This document shows positions 11,459-18,503 of a DNA stretch of 64,000 bases, piece after piece (positions within the stretch are counted from its first letter, which is position 1; every line of letters starts with the position of its first letter). The DNA lies in the NCBI GenBank assembly GCA_029228645.1, contig JAPTHR010000003.1:124001-188000 (forward strand). Direction: 5' to 3'. The stretch is from Gammaproteobacteria bacterium Milos-ODIII6. Lineage in GTDB: Bacteria > Pseudomonadota > Gammaproteobacteria > Chromatiales > Chromatiaceae. The notes beneath the pieces were generated by a model. It searched no databases, was not told the origin of the DNA, and was given only the letters and a program-made list of their open reading frames with translations. A program made the translations under genes and the position numbers.

Positions 11459-12712
11459 GTGTTGGCTGACAAGGCGGTGACACAAGATAGCGAGCGGGAC
11501 GGCTTGAGGCCGCCAGTGATCATCATCGGTGGCGGCCCGGTCGGGCTGCGCGTCGCGCGCGAACTGCAGCGCCAGGCGCCGGGCATGCCCTTGCGACTGT
11601 TCGGTGACGAGCCGCATGAACCCTACAGCCGCGACCAGCTGTCCTCGTGGCTGGCTGGACAGCTCGACCAGGCCGAGCTGCTGCGGCCGCTCCAGGACCT
11701 GCGCCTGGAGTCGGTCGAGCAGCGCTTCGGTTATCGTGTCGTCGGCCTCGATCCGCTCGTCAGGACGATTACAGACAGCAGTGGCGCCAGCTGGCGGTAC
11801 CGGGCGTTGGTGATTGCCACCGGAACGTGCCCGCACATTCCGAATATCCCGGGGGTTCAGCTACCCGGAGTATTCCGTTTTCACGACCTGGACGATGCCA
11901 CCCGTCTGCTGGCACGGCGTGCGCGCAGTCATCACACCATTGTCCTGGGTGCGGGTCTGCTCGGCCTTGAGGTGGCGCAGGGTATGCGGCGCATGGGCAC
12001 CCGGGTGACGGTGCTCGATCACGCCGACCGGCTGTTGCCCATGCAACTGGATGAGCACGCCTCGGCCTTCCTGCAGTACGAGATGTGTCGCCGCGACATC
12101 GCGGTATTGCCGGGTAGCGGGGTCACCCGGGTGCTGGGTAAGGAGCGGGTCGAGGGGGTGCGCCTGCGCGACGGCACCGAGCTGGCCTGCGACACCTTGG
12201 TGCTGGCGACCGGGGTCAGGCCGGACATCGATTTTGCGCGCGCGGCGCGTCTCGCCCACCGGGACGGGATCCTGGTGAACGACCACATGCAAACCTCGGA
12301 CCCGTCGATCTACGCGGTCGGCGACTGCGCCGAGCACCACGAGCGGTGCTACGGCCAGGTCGGCCCCGGTCTGGAACAGGCCGCTGTCGCGGCCGCCAGT
12401 ATCTGCGGCGTGGAACAACGTTATCGTGGTTCGATCGCTGCCAGTCGTCTCAAGGTGCTGGGCACGCCGGTGTTCAGTATCGGTCCCATGGGCATCGATG
12501 CGCGGCGGCACTATGGTCACAGCTATCGCTTCTGTGACCCGGCGAGCGATCGTTACCGACGTATCCTGGTGCATCGTCACCGCCTGGTCGGGGCGATCGG
12601 TATCGGCGAATGGGAAGAGGCCGGGCGGGTGGAGGATCATGTGCGCCGGCGCGGCTGGGTCAAGCCGTGGCAGGTCTGGCGCTTCCAGCGCAGCGGCTGC
12701 CTGGGTATTTAG
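11459..12712 (+). CDS. FAD-dependent NAD(P)H oxidoreductase (NirB-N/NasB-like)
   Basis: A 417-residue class-II pyridine nucleotide reductase. The FAD-binding start IIIGGGPVGLRVAREL, the NAD(P)-binding motif VLGAGLLGLEVAQGMRRMG near residue 160, and the FAD motif YAVGDCAEH near residue 280 are all present. It resembles the N-terminal half of NirB and the electron-transfer subunits of assimilatory nitrate reductases. No iron-sulphur cysteine cluster is seen. The GTG start is preceded by AGGAG at 8 bp. It lies 193 bp after nasT. Because the nasA product here lacks its own NAD(P)H/FAD domain, a role as electron donor to nitrate reductase is likely, but that is inference; rubredoxin reductase is the alternative. 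Confidence 0.8.
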   Translation: MLADKAVTQDSERDGLRPPVIIIGGGPVGLRVARELQRQAPGMPLRLFGDEPHEPYSRDQLSSWLAGQLDQAELLRPLQDLRLESVEQRFGYRVVGLDPLVRTITDSSGASWRYRALVIATGTCPHIPNIPGVQLPGVFRFHDLDDATRLLARRARSHHTIVLGAGLLGLEVAQGMRRMGTRVTVLDHADRLLPMQLDEHASAFLQYEMCRRDIAVLPGSGVTRVLGKERVEGVRLRDGTELACDTLVLATGVRPDIDFARAARLAHRDGILVNDHMQTSDPSIYAVGDCAEHHERCYGQVGPGLEQAAVAAASICGVEQRYRGSIAASRLKVLGTPVFSIGPMGIDARRHYGHSYRFCDPASDRYRRILVHRHRLVGAIGIGEWEEAGRVEDHVRRRGWVKPWQVWRFQRSGCLGI

Positions 12713-12734
12713 AGTCCCCAATAGGGGATCTGTA

Positions 12735-12806
12735 ACCCCCCGGCTTCAGCCGAATGGTCTTTTTACCCCTGCCCCCTCTCGAGGGGGAGGGTTGGGAAGG
12801 GGGCGG
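12735..12806. repeat. Dispersed C-rich/G-rich repeat, copy 1
   Basis: Two elements stand side by side: a small palindrome CCGGCTTCAGCCG and, after a short spacer, complementary arms CCCCCTCTCGAGGGGGAGGG followed by TTGGGAAGGGGG. The same order occurs at 34274-34346, where TATTCACT also follows. Another CCGGCTTTAGCCGG palindrome lies at about 12830. Confidence 0.7.
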
Positions 12807-12869
12807 CTTTCAGCCGGGACCCGAAGCAGCCGGCTTTAGCCGGTGGCGTATTCACTGAACGGATAAGTC

Positions 12870-13036
12870 CTAGGAGTCTGCGCGGCAGAAATCAATCTGC
12901 TGCAAAAGCGCCATGAATCATCATCTCAGCTTATCCAACTCGTTAAATAGGCCCACTATTCGTCTCGTTCGATAAACTGACCTGATAATCCCTATCGCCT
13001 TTTCGCTTCGATCGTTTCTACCGCGCAGACTCCTAG
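12870..13036 (-). mobile_element. 167-bp MITE-like element, copy 2
   Basis: Reverse complement of the copy at 10176-10342. It begins CTAGGAGTCTGCGCGG and ends CCGCGCAGACTCCTAG, so in this copy the first 16 bases of the inverted repeats match perfectly. The last bases overlap the amphi-Trp gene, and the CTAG end of the element supplies its stop codon TAG. Confidence 0.85.
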
Positions 13037-13296
13037 TCGACCGAGAGCCGCTTTTTCCCCTTTTTCTTTTTCCGCGGTTGCCAGGTGATGCGGATATTCA
13101 CGCGATGCCGCATCTCCTCCTGCTCCGCGGTCACCTTGAGATTCAGCAGGCCCTCTGGTTCGAGCACGATTTCGCCGTCTTCGTCGCTGAAGGTCAGCTT
13201 GCCGCGCGCGATGCCCTTGGTGATCGACTTGAGCAGTTCGGCGATGGTTTTGGCGTCCTGCAGGGAGTCGTGTCTGAAGCTGTTCTTATCTTGCAT
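13033..13296 (-). CDS. amphi-Trp domain protein
   Basis: A small 87-residue protein. A helical N-terminus (LQDAKTIAELLKSITKGIARGKL) leads into alternating polar/hydrophobic strands (FSDEDGEIVLEP, LLNLKVTAEQ, RVNIRITWQP) with one tryptophan near the C-terminus and a Lys-rich tail. This matches the amphi-Trp domain family, which as I recall accompanies HprK-related kinase B and an ATP-grasp enzyme in the GAK system. The ATG at 13296 is my choice; a TTG at 13314, overlapping the upstream gene, is possible. The TAG stop is made by the end of a MITE, so the original C-terminus may have been altered. Confidence 0.75.
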   Translation of the reverse strand: MQDKNSFRHDSLQDAKTIAELLKSITKGIARGKLTFSDEDGEIVLEPEGLLNLKVTAEQEEMRHRVNIRITWQPRKKKKGKKRLSVD

Positions 13297-13310
13297 GCTG
13301 TTAACCGCGC

Positions 13311-14675
13311 TCAACTTGCCCGTCTGAGGTAGCTGCCCGGCTCAAAGACCTTGGCGTAGGGGTGGTCGGTACTGATGCCCAGCACCAGGCCCTCGGGACT
13401 TATGATGGTAACCCCTGCGCCATACCCCTTCAGCCCTTCTTTGCGCCGTGAGTTGCGGTCCAGGGTGACATCGCTCTCGATGTGGATCATGCCGCGACGC
13501 AACATGATCTGCTGCCCATGGGTGCGGTTGCGGTGACCGTGCACCACGGCGTACAGGCCCCTCTTGTAGACCCGGTGCACCCCTTTGTCGCTGAGTGGCA
13601 GGTCGTTGCTGCGGTACTTGGTTCGCATGGCGTTGGCAAGCGGGCCGTAGTAGAAGCGGAACAGGTCCTTGCGAACCTGCCGGCGATACAGCTTGTTGAG
13701 ATGGCGTACGTTCTTGCTGCTGATCTGGCGGGCGAGTTCGTCATCCAGGCCAGCGTGGATGAACAGGAAAGAGCCCGCCCGGTGGGCCAGCTGCATCTCG
13801 CGGAAGAACCAGGCGAATTCGCCGCGACGGGTCAGAAACAGCTCGCGACACTTGAGGGCTGTGGCATAGACCTGGCGCAGGCTGAGACCGGCCTTCGCGC
13901 ATGCGGCCTCGAAATGATCGACCTTGCGGCGCATGCGGGTCAGCTCGCGCTGCACGCCGGAGGCGTTGAGCAGCTCTCCGGCTTCGCGGGGGAAGCTGTC
14001 GAACCAGGCTGGTGACGGGAAAAGGCGTTTACGGCACTCGTCCTCGGCAGGCACATTCCTGGGGAGCTTTTTACCCTTGAGGTAGGCGTCGTACACCTCG
14101 CGCAGCAGCGGCACCACTTTGTCGCCCATGCGCACGAACAGGTGTTCGGTGCGCGGGTGGCGCTTGAGATTCATTGCCCGGATACCCATCAGCAGGCGCA
14201 CATCATGGTTGCCGGCGAGCAGCCTGACGCGCGCCCCGGTATCCATCAGATGGCGGATGCTGCGCAGCAGCGCGAGATTGCTCGGGCCCTTGTCGAGACA
14301 GTCGCCGCCGATGATGAACAGCGCCTTGCGCCCGCTGCGCGTGAGACGGAAGTCGTTCAACCCGGGGCCATCGTGGACCACGCCGCCGCTGGCCAGGAGC
14401 GAGGCGACGAAGGCCTCGGCGTCCGCATGCGGGTCGGCAATAAAGAAGATCGGGCGCTTCGGCCAGCGCCAGGCGCGCCCGGATGCGGCCCCGGCAACGG
14501 CCTGCGAGAGCTGGTCCGGGTGCGGGTCGCGGCGCGCCACGGCGCCCCGCTTGCCGGGAAACCAGTGGCGGGCCTGCGTCGGCAGCCTGCCGGATATCGC
14601 ACGCTTGCCGGAATATTCGGGGATGAGGCGTTGCACCCAGGGGGACATACGGCTGCTCGTGAACGGTTGAGACAT
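13311..14675 (-). CDS. Calcineurin-like metallophosphoesterase
   Basis: A 454-residue protein. After a basic 75-residue N-terminal stretch come the metallophosphoesterase motifs in order: FIADPHAD near residue 80, IGGDCLDKGP near 120, LAGNHD near 153, FIHAG near 300 and VVHGHRN near 375. These residues bind two metals and hydrolyse phosphate esters. Substrate is not evident; a long helical insert lies between the third and fourth motifs. It follows the histidine-phosphatase gene after about 180 bp on the same strand and ends just before the amphi-Trp gene, so it is probably part of the same cassette. Confidence 0.88.
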   Translation of the reverse strand: MSQPFTSSRMSPWVQRLIPEYSGKRAISGRLPTQARHWFPGKRGAVARRDPHPDQLSQAVAGAASGRAWRWPKRPIFFIADPHADAEAFVASLLASGGVVHDGPGLNDFRLTRSGRKALFIIGGDCLDKGPSNLALLRSIRHLMDTGARVRLLAGNHDVRLLMGIRAMNLKRHPRTEHLFVRMGDKVVPLLREVYDAYLKGKKLPRNVPAEDECRKRLFPSPAWFDSFPREAGELLNASGVQRELTRMRRKVDHFEAACAKAGLSLRQVYATALKCRELFLTRRGEFAWFFREMQLAHRAGSFLFIHAGLDDELARQISSKNVRHLNKLYRRQVRKDLFRFYYGPLANAMRTKYRSNDLPLSDKGVHRVYKRGLYAVVHGHRNRTHGQQIMLRRGMIHIESDVTLDRNSRRKEGLKGYGAGVTIISPEGLVLGISTDHPYAKVFEPGSYLRRAS

Positions 14676-14855
14676 GGCATTTTTATTACGCGTTTATTGC
14701 ATGGAGATGAAAGTCATTCATCTTGGAGCGGTTTTCGTGTGCCGCCAGGAGCTTGGCCGATCGGATCGGCAGTGTGCAGGGGTCGGGTCCGTTATCGACT
14801 CCGAGCTCCCCCGGTTCGACCCGACGGTCGCACGCGTTGAGCGGCGAATGCCGTG

Positions 14856-15560
14856 TCAGTCCTTAAAGGTGCTGCCCTGTCCCCGGACCTTCCAGTGCCC
14901 TCCGACATGTCGCCAGTCCCCTGTCGGCTCGTATTCCAGCAGCACCGCCTGGGCATGATGCATGCTCAGTCTGGCCAGGTCCTCGAAGTCCAGCACGCCG
15001 AGGTGATAGGCCGCATGGCGGAAGGCGGCGCCGTGCCCGACGAACAGCTTGAGGGTGTCGACCGACACCGTGCCGGCAAGCGCTGCCATGCGTGTGCGCA
15101 AGTGCCCGGCAACGCGCTCACCTGCCTCCAGGAGCGACTCCGCGCCCTGCAGCGGCAGGCGGAAGCGGCTGTCCGATTTCCAGTTCGGTGGCAATGGCGG
15201 GTAACGCGGGTCCTCCCGCACGACCGCCTCGATCTGCGCGATGCTGAGGTTGGCCAGACTGCCCACGCAGCGCTCTGCCAGCTCATCGAAGCACTCGATT
15301 TGCGGGGGCTTGGCAAAACTCCCCTGGAGCGGCTCGAGCATCACTTGCGCTGTCTGCCAGGCGCGCAACAGACGCGAACTGTCGACCTGTGGGCACAGCG
15401 CCAGCTGCTGTTCGAGCAGCTGCTGGCGAAGCCATTCACCACCGGCATGCGCCTGCCCCGCACCTTCGGCCACCAGCGGGAAGGGCTGGTGAGCGCTGGG
15501 CGTATCCGCGAGCTGCTGGTAAGCCCCGTGCCGCACCAGGGCCGCGATCAGGCGCGGCAT
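14856..15560 (-). CDS. Histidine phosphatase family protein
   Basis: A 234-residue phosphoglycerate-mutase-like fold. The catalytic LVRHG motif is at residues 8-12, a conserved Arg follows in SSRLLRAWQTA, and the second catalytic His is in LFVGHGAAFRHA near residue 175. It would form a phosphohistidine intermediate. The start is set at the ATG at 15560, which overlaps the end of the SixA-Nudix gene by 13 bp; the frame is open far upstream but that part shadows the neighbour. It is the second histidine phosphatase in this cassette. Confidence 0.85.
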   Translation of the reverse strand: MPRLIAALVRHGAYQQLADTPSAHQPFPLVAEGAGQAHAGGEWLRQQLLEQQLALCPQVDSSRLLRAWQTAQVMLEPLQGSFAKPPQIECFDELAERCVGSLANLSIAQIEAVVREDPRYPPLPPNWKSDSRFRLPLQGAESLLEAGERVAGHLRTRMAALAGTVSVDTLKLFVGHGAAFRHAAYHLGVLDFEDLARLSMHHAQAVLLEYEPTGDWRHVGGHWKVRGQGSTFKD

Positions 15561-16528
15561 GGGTGGTGCGCGTGGCGCGCCGCGAGTCGTTCGATCATCG
15601 GCGCCAGGGCGGCCTGTCGCAGCAGCCCGGCCGCCAGTTCCGCGGCAACCCAGCGGCGTCCGCGGTGGCGTTCCTGCCATTCGCTCCTCGGCAGTTCCCG
15701 CGTTACCTGCAGGGGGTAGACCTCCACGTTGCAGGTGGCTCCCCACTTGGGGTACTCGTATTGCCCGAGCGGTTCCCCGACGATCCGTCCGTGCACGCCG
15801 GCTTCCTCGAAGGCCTCCTTGAGGGCCGATTCCTGCGCGCTCATGCCCGGGTCGGCGATACCCTTGGGCACGACCCAGTGACGGTTGCTGCTGGAACGAA
15901 CGATCAGGATCTGCAGTTCTCCCTGATGCATGCGGAAGGGGACCACCGAAGACTGGGTGTAGTAATAGGCCGGGCGGTCGCGTTGCCCGGTACCGTGCGG
16001 CGAGGGAAAGGGGAAGGTCGCGGGAAGCCCGGCGCCGCGCTGGATCGCTCGCAGCCGCGCCTGTCCGGGTTTCAGCGTGCGCCACCCGCCGCTGAACGCC
16101 AGGTGCGCTACGGTTGCGGTCGGCAGCAGCCTGTGACCCGGTGAACGGGGGGGCGGCGCCTCGCACAACTGCTCGAGTAACTGTTCCAGGCCGGGATTGT
16201 GTCCCACCAGCATCACTCGCTCTGCCTCCTCGGGAACCTGCCGGAGGTGCTCCAGAAGCACCCCGGGAGATGCCAGGTACAAGGCGTCGCTCGCTTCGAT
16301 CCCCTGCGCCGGCAGGCCCATGACCTTGCCGCACTTGGCCGCGGTGTTGAGCGCGCGCTCGGCGCTGGAACTGATGACGTGGTCCGGGATCAGGTCCTGC
16401 TGCGCGAGCCAGACCCCGATGCGTTGCGCGTGCCGTTTGCCCTTGTTGCGCAGTTCGCGATGAAAATCGCCGCGGGTGTCGTCAGGCACGGCCTTGCCGT
16501 GACGGAGTATCAGCAGCTCGCGGTTCAT
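15548..16528 (-). CDS. SixA-like histidine phosphatase fused to Nudix hydrolase
   Basis: A 326-residue two-domain fusion. Residues 1-160 form a SixA-like phosphohistidine phosphatase (LLILRHG with H10; MLVGHNPG with H110). Residues about 185-320 form a Nudix domain with VVPKGIADPG and ALKEAFEEAGV. In the Nudix box a methionine (M229) stands where the first metal-binding Glu of GX5EX7REUXEEXGU is usual, although the REUXEE part is kept as KEAFEE; this spacing recalls diphosphoinositol-polyphosphate phosphohydrolase-like proteins. The start overlaps the HprK-related gene by 4 bp (ATGA), which implies translational coupling. The fusion of two phosphate-removing activities next to kinases suggests a reversible phosphorylation circuit. 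Confidence 0.88.
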   Translation of the reverse strand: MNRELLILRHGKAVPDDTRGDFHRELRNKGKRHAQRIGVWLAQQDLIPDHVISSSAERALNTAAKCGKVMGLPAQGIEASDALYLASPGVLLEHLRQVPEEAERVMLVGHNPGLEQLLEQLCEAPPPRSPGHRLLPTATVAHLAFSGGWRTLKPGQARLRAIQRGAGLPATFPFPSPHGTGQRDRPAYYYTQSSVVPFRMHQGELQILIVRSSSNRHWVVPKGIADPGMSAQESALKEAFEEAGVHGRIVGEPLGQYEYPKWGATCNVEVYPLQVTRELPRSEWQERHRGRRWVAAELAAGLLRQAALAPMIERLAARHAHHPCRA

Positions 16529-17613
16529 GCCAGCCGTTCCTTTGTGACCGCCTGCTCCAGGCGCTCGAAATCGACTCCGCCGCTTGCCTCGTACACCGGG
16601 GTGCCCTCGAGGACATCGAGGTAGGGCTGCTCATCGATTGGCATGTCGTCCCTCAGGAAGTGGCCGTCCGGGTACTGCAGGAAGGGGCCTGGCGATTTCA
16701 TGATCGCCCCCAGCAGCTCGCGCCGCTGGGTCAGGTCGACCCGTTGCAGCTGCAGCGGCCGGTCGCTGTCCCGCTGCCAGTTGAGGATCAGGAAGGCGGC
16801 CAGGGGGGCATCCCGGGCGATGTGATCGGGGCCGTACAGCTGCTCGATCATCACGTCGTACTTGTCCTCGATCTCCCACAGCTGCTGCGGCGGCAGGGCC
16901 AGCAGACGCGCGCGCTCCGCCGCATCGATCAGCGGGTGCAGGCGTGGATTGTGCACGATGGTGCCGGGGTTGATCCGCGGCAGCTTGGGGATGCCGGCCG
17001 CCTGCACGTGATCGTCCTCGCGCCGGATGAACAGGCGGTCATTGGTGAGATAGGCGTGGCCGGCTCGTTCCAGCAGGTGCAGCATCAGGGTCGACTTGCC
17101 GCCACCGGAGAATCCGGCGATGCCCAGGGTGCGTCCCTCGCTGACCAGGCCGGCGGCGTGACAGATCAGCCAGCCGTGCGCCTGCAGCCAGTTCATGTAC
17201 TGGGCGTTGATGAAGTTGATCACCTGGTTGTCGTGTTGCAGGCAGGCGCCAGCCGCAATGCGCTGTTGCTGGCTCTGCAGAAACAACATCCCGGTGCGCA
17301 CCTTGCGCACCAGGCGTGTACCGGGAAAATCCGCATAGCTGTCCTTGCGCCCGGTCTTGCCCGGCTCGCGCTTCCAGTCGAGAAAGTCGATACCCAGTTG
17401 GGCTTCATCCCGTTCGATCGCCAGGATTTCCATGTCCGCTTCACCAGGGGTGCCGGCGACGTGGGCGAAATAACGCCCGAGGTGATCGAGCAGCGTATCG
17501 GAGTTGCTGCGGACGCGCAGCCGGCAAGCACCGGGTTGCAGGTAGAGCGCTTTCCCGAGAAGTTGTGCATCACCCTTCAGGGCTGCAGCGAGGGTCTCCG
17601 GCGTGTGCTTCAT
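16525..17613 (-). CDS. HprK-related kinase B
   Basis: A 362-residue protein with the P-loop GFSGGGKST at residues 167-175 and the acidic motif LTNDRLF around D192, as in the catalytic domain of HPr kinase/phosphorylase. The N-terminal 130 residues do not resemble classical HprK, and no HPr/PTS gene is nearby. Length, order and neighbours fit the TIGRFAM family HprK-related kinase B, a marker of the GAK system as I recall it. It overlaps the ATP-grasp gene and the SixA-Nudix gene by 4 bp each. Its substrate is unknown; the amphi-Trp protein or another cassette member is a plausible target. Confidence 0.85.
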   Translation of the reverse strand: MKHTPETLAAALKGDAQLLGKALYLQPGACRLRVRSNSDTLLDHLGRYFAHVAGTPGEADMEILAIERDEAQLGIDFLDWKREPGKTGRKDSYADFPGTRLVRKVRTGMLFLQSQQQRIAAGACLQHDNQVINFINAQYMNWLQAHGWLICHAAGLVSEGRTLGIAGFSGGGKSTLMLHLLERAGHAYLTNDRLFIRREDDHVQAAGIPKLPRINPGTIVHNPRLHPLIDAAERARLLALPPQQLWEIEDKYDVMIEQLYGPDHIARDAPLAAFLILNWQRDSDRPLQLQRVDLTQRRELLGAIMKSPGPFLQYPDGHFLRDDMPIDEQPYLDVLEGTPVYEASGGVDFERLEQAVTKERLA

Positions 17614-18503
17614 TTTTCTCTCAGCCTGGCAAGGGCGTAGTCGGTGTAGGCAGCGGCGGCATCGATACCGGCGCCTTCGAGCGCGCCGCGGAAGCCACCG
17701 AAGGCCGAGACTTCGAACACGATCGGGCCGTCGTCGGTCAGGGCCACGTCCACGGTGGTGAAGTCCATGTCGAACGGCGCCTGGGCGCGCTGCGCGAGCT
17801 CGATCAGCTCGGGCGCGGCATCGAAGCGCTCGTAGCGACCGCCACTGTTGATCGTGGTGTTCCAGGTGCTGGTCTGGGAGACGCGCGCGTAGGTGCCGAG
17901 GTAGTCGCCCCCGAGAAACACCATGCCGAGATCGCGCCCCCGGAGATCGAGACGCCTCTGGATGTACATCATGGGGTGATCCTGGCGGAAGCGCTGGATG
18001 GCCTGCTGCAGCGCCGGCTCGCCCATGCCCGCATCGAGCAGTTGCATGCCGCGCGCCTTGGTCGAGAACAGCGGCTTGAATACCGCGCTGCCGAATTCCT
18101 GGACAGCCTGCAGCGCCGCATGGCTGTCCTCGGTGACCCGGGTTTCAGGCAGCGGGATGCCGGCATTCGCCAGTGTCACGCTGCAGCTGAGGCGGTCGAT
18201 CAGGCGCAGCATGTTTTCTGCCCCGCTGAACACGCGCACGCCGGCCTGTTCCGCGACGCGCAGCAGTTCCAGTCGATCGAGCGTGTTGGGGCTGTACTCG
18301 GCGCTGATCTTCTTCACCAGCAGGCCGTCCAGCTGGCACAGGTCCTGACCGTCGAAGACCAGTCCCGAGCGGCTCAGGTCGAGGGTGACGCGTGCCATGT
18401 CGATCACCAGGCGGAACCCGGTGCGACGCTCGACCGCGTCCGCGAGTACCTCGGTGGACCATTTGCCCGGAATGCCGATGACGCCGATGCGTGGACTAGG
18501 CAA
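17610..18503 (-). CDS. ATP-grasp enzyme (GAK-system type)
   Basis: A 297-residue ATP-grasp-like ligase. It has an N-terminal Rossmann-like start (RIGVIGIPGKWSTEVLADA), a central ATP-binding region (SAVFKPLFSTKARGM with the lysine in a GSAVFKP context) and the C-terminal metal-binding region (DFTTVDVALTDDGPIVFEVS with the final Glu, then AFGGF). Such enzymes join a carboxylate to an amine through an acyl phosphate. I chose the TTG at 18503: AGGAG lies 8 bp upstream and it overlaps the previous gene by only 8 bp, while upstream starts fall inside that gene. Gene order with the HprK-related kinase fits the GAK ATP-grasp family. Confidence 0.82.
   Translation of the reverse strand: MPSPRIGVIGIPGKWSTEVLADAVERRTGFRLVIDMARVTLDLSRSGLVFDGQDLCQLDGLLVKKISAEYSPNTLDRLELLRVAEQAGVRVFSGAENMLRLIDRLSCSVTLANAGIPLPETRVTEDSHAALQAVQEFGSAVFKPLFSTKARGMQLLDAGMGEPALQQAIQRFRQDHPMMYIQRRLDLRGRDLGMVFLGGDYLGTYARVSQTSTWNTTINSGGRYERFDAAPELIELAQRAQAPFDMDFTTVDVALTDDGPIVFEVSAFGGFRGALEGAGIDAAAAYTDYALARLREK

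Noticed and set aside
10176-13036. Composite transposon bounded by the two MITE copies
   Set aside because: The copies lack a transposase, no target duplication is visible at the outer ends, and nasT/FAD reductase look like resident genes.
14856-16334. A 492-residue histidine phosphatase
   Set aside because: The first 258 codons run through the SixA-Nudix gene in another frame; the real start is at 15560.
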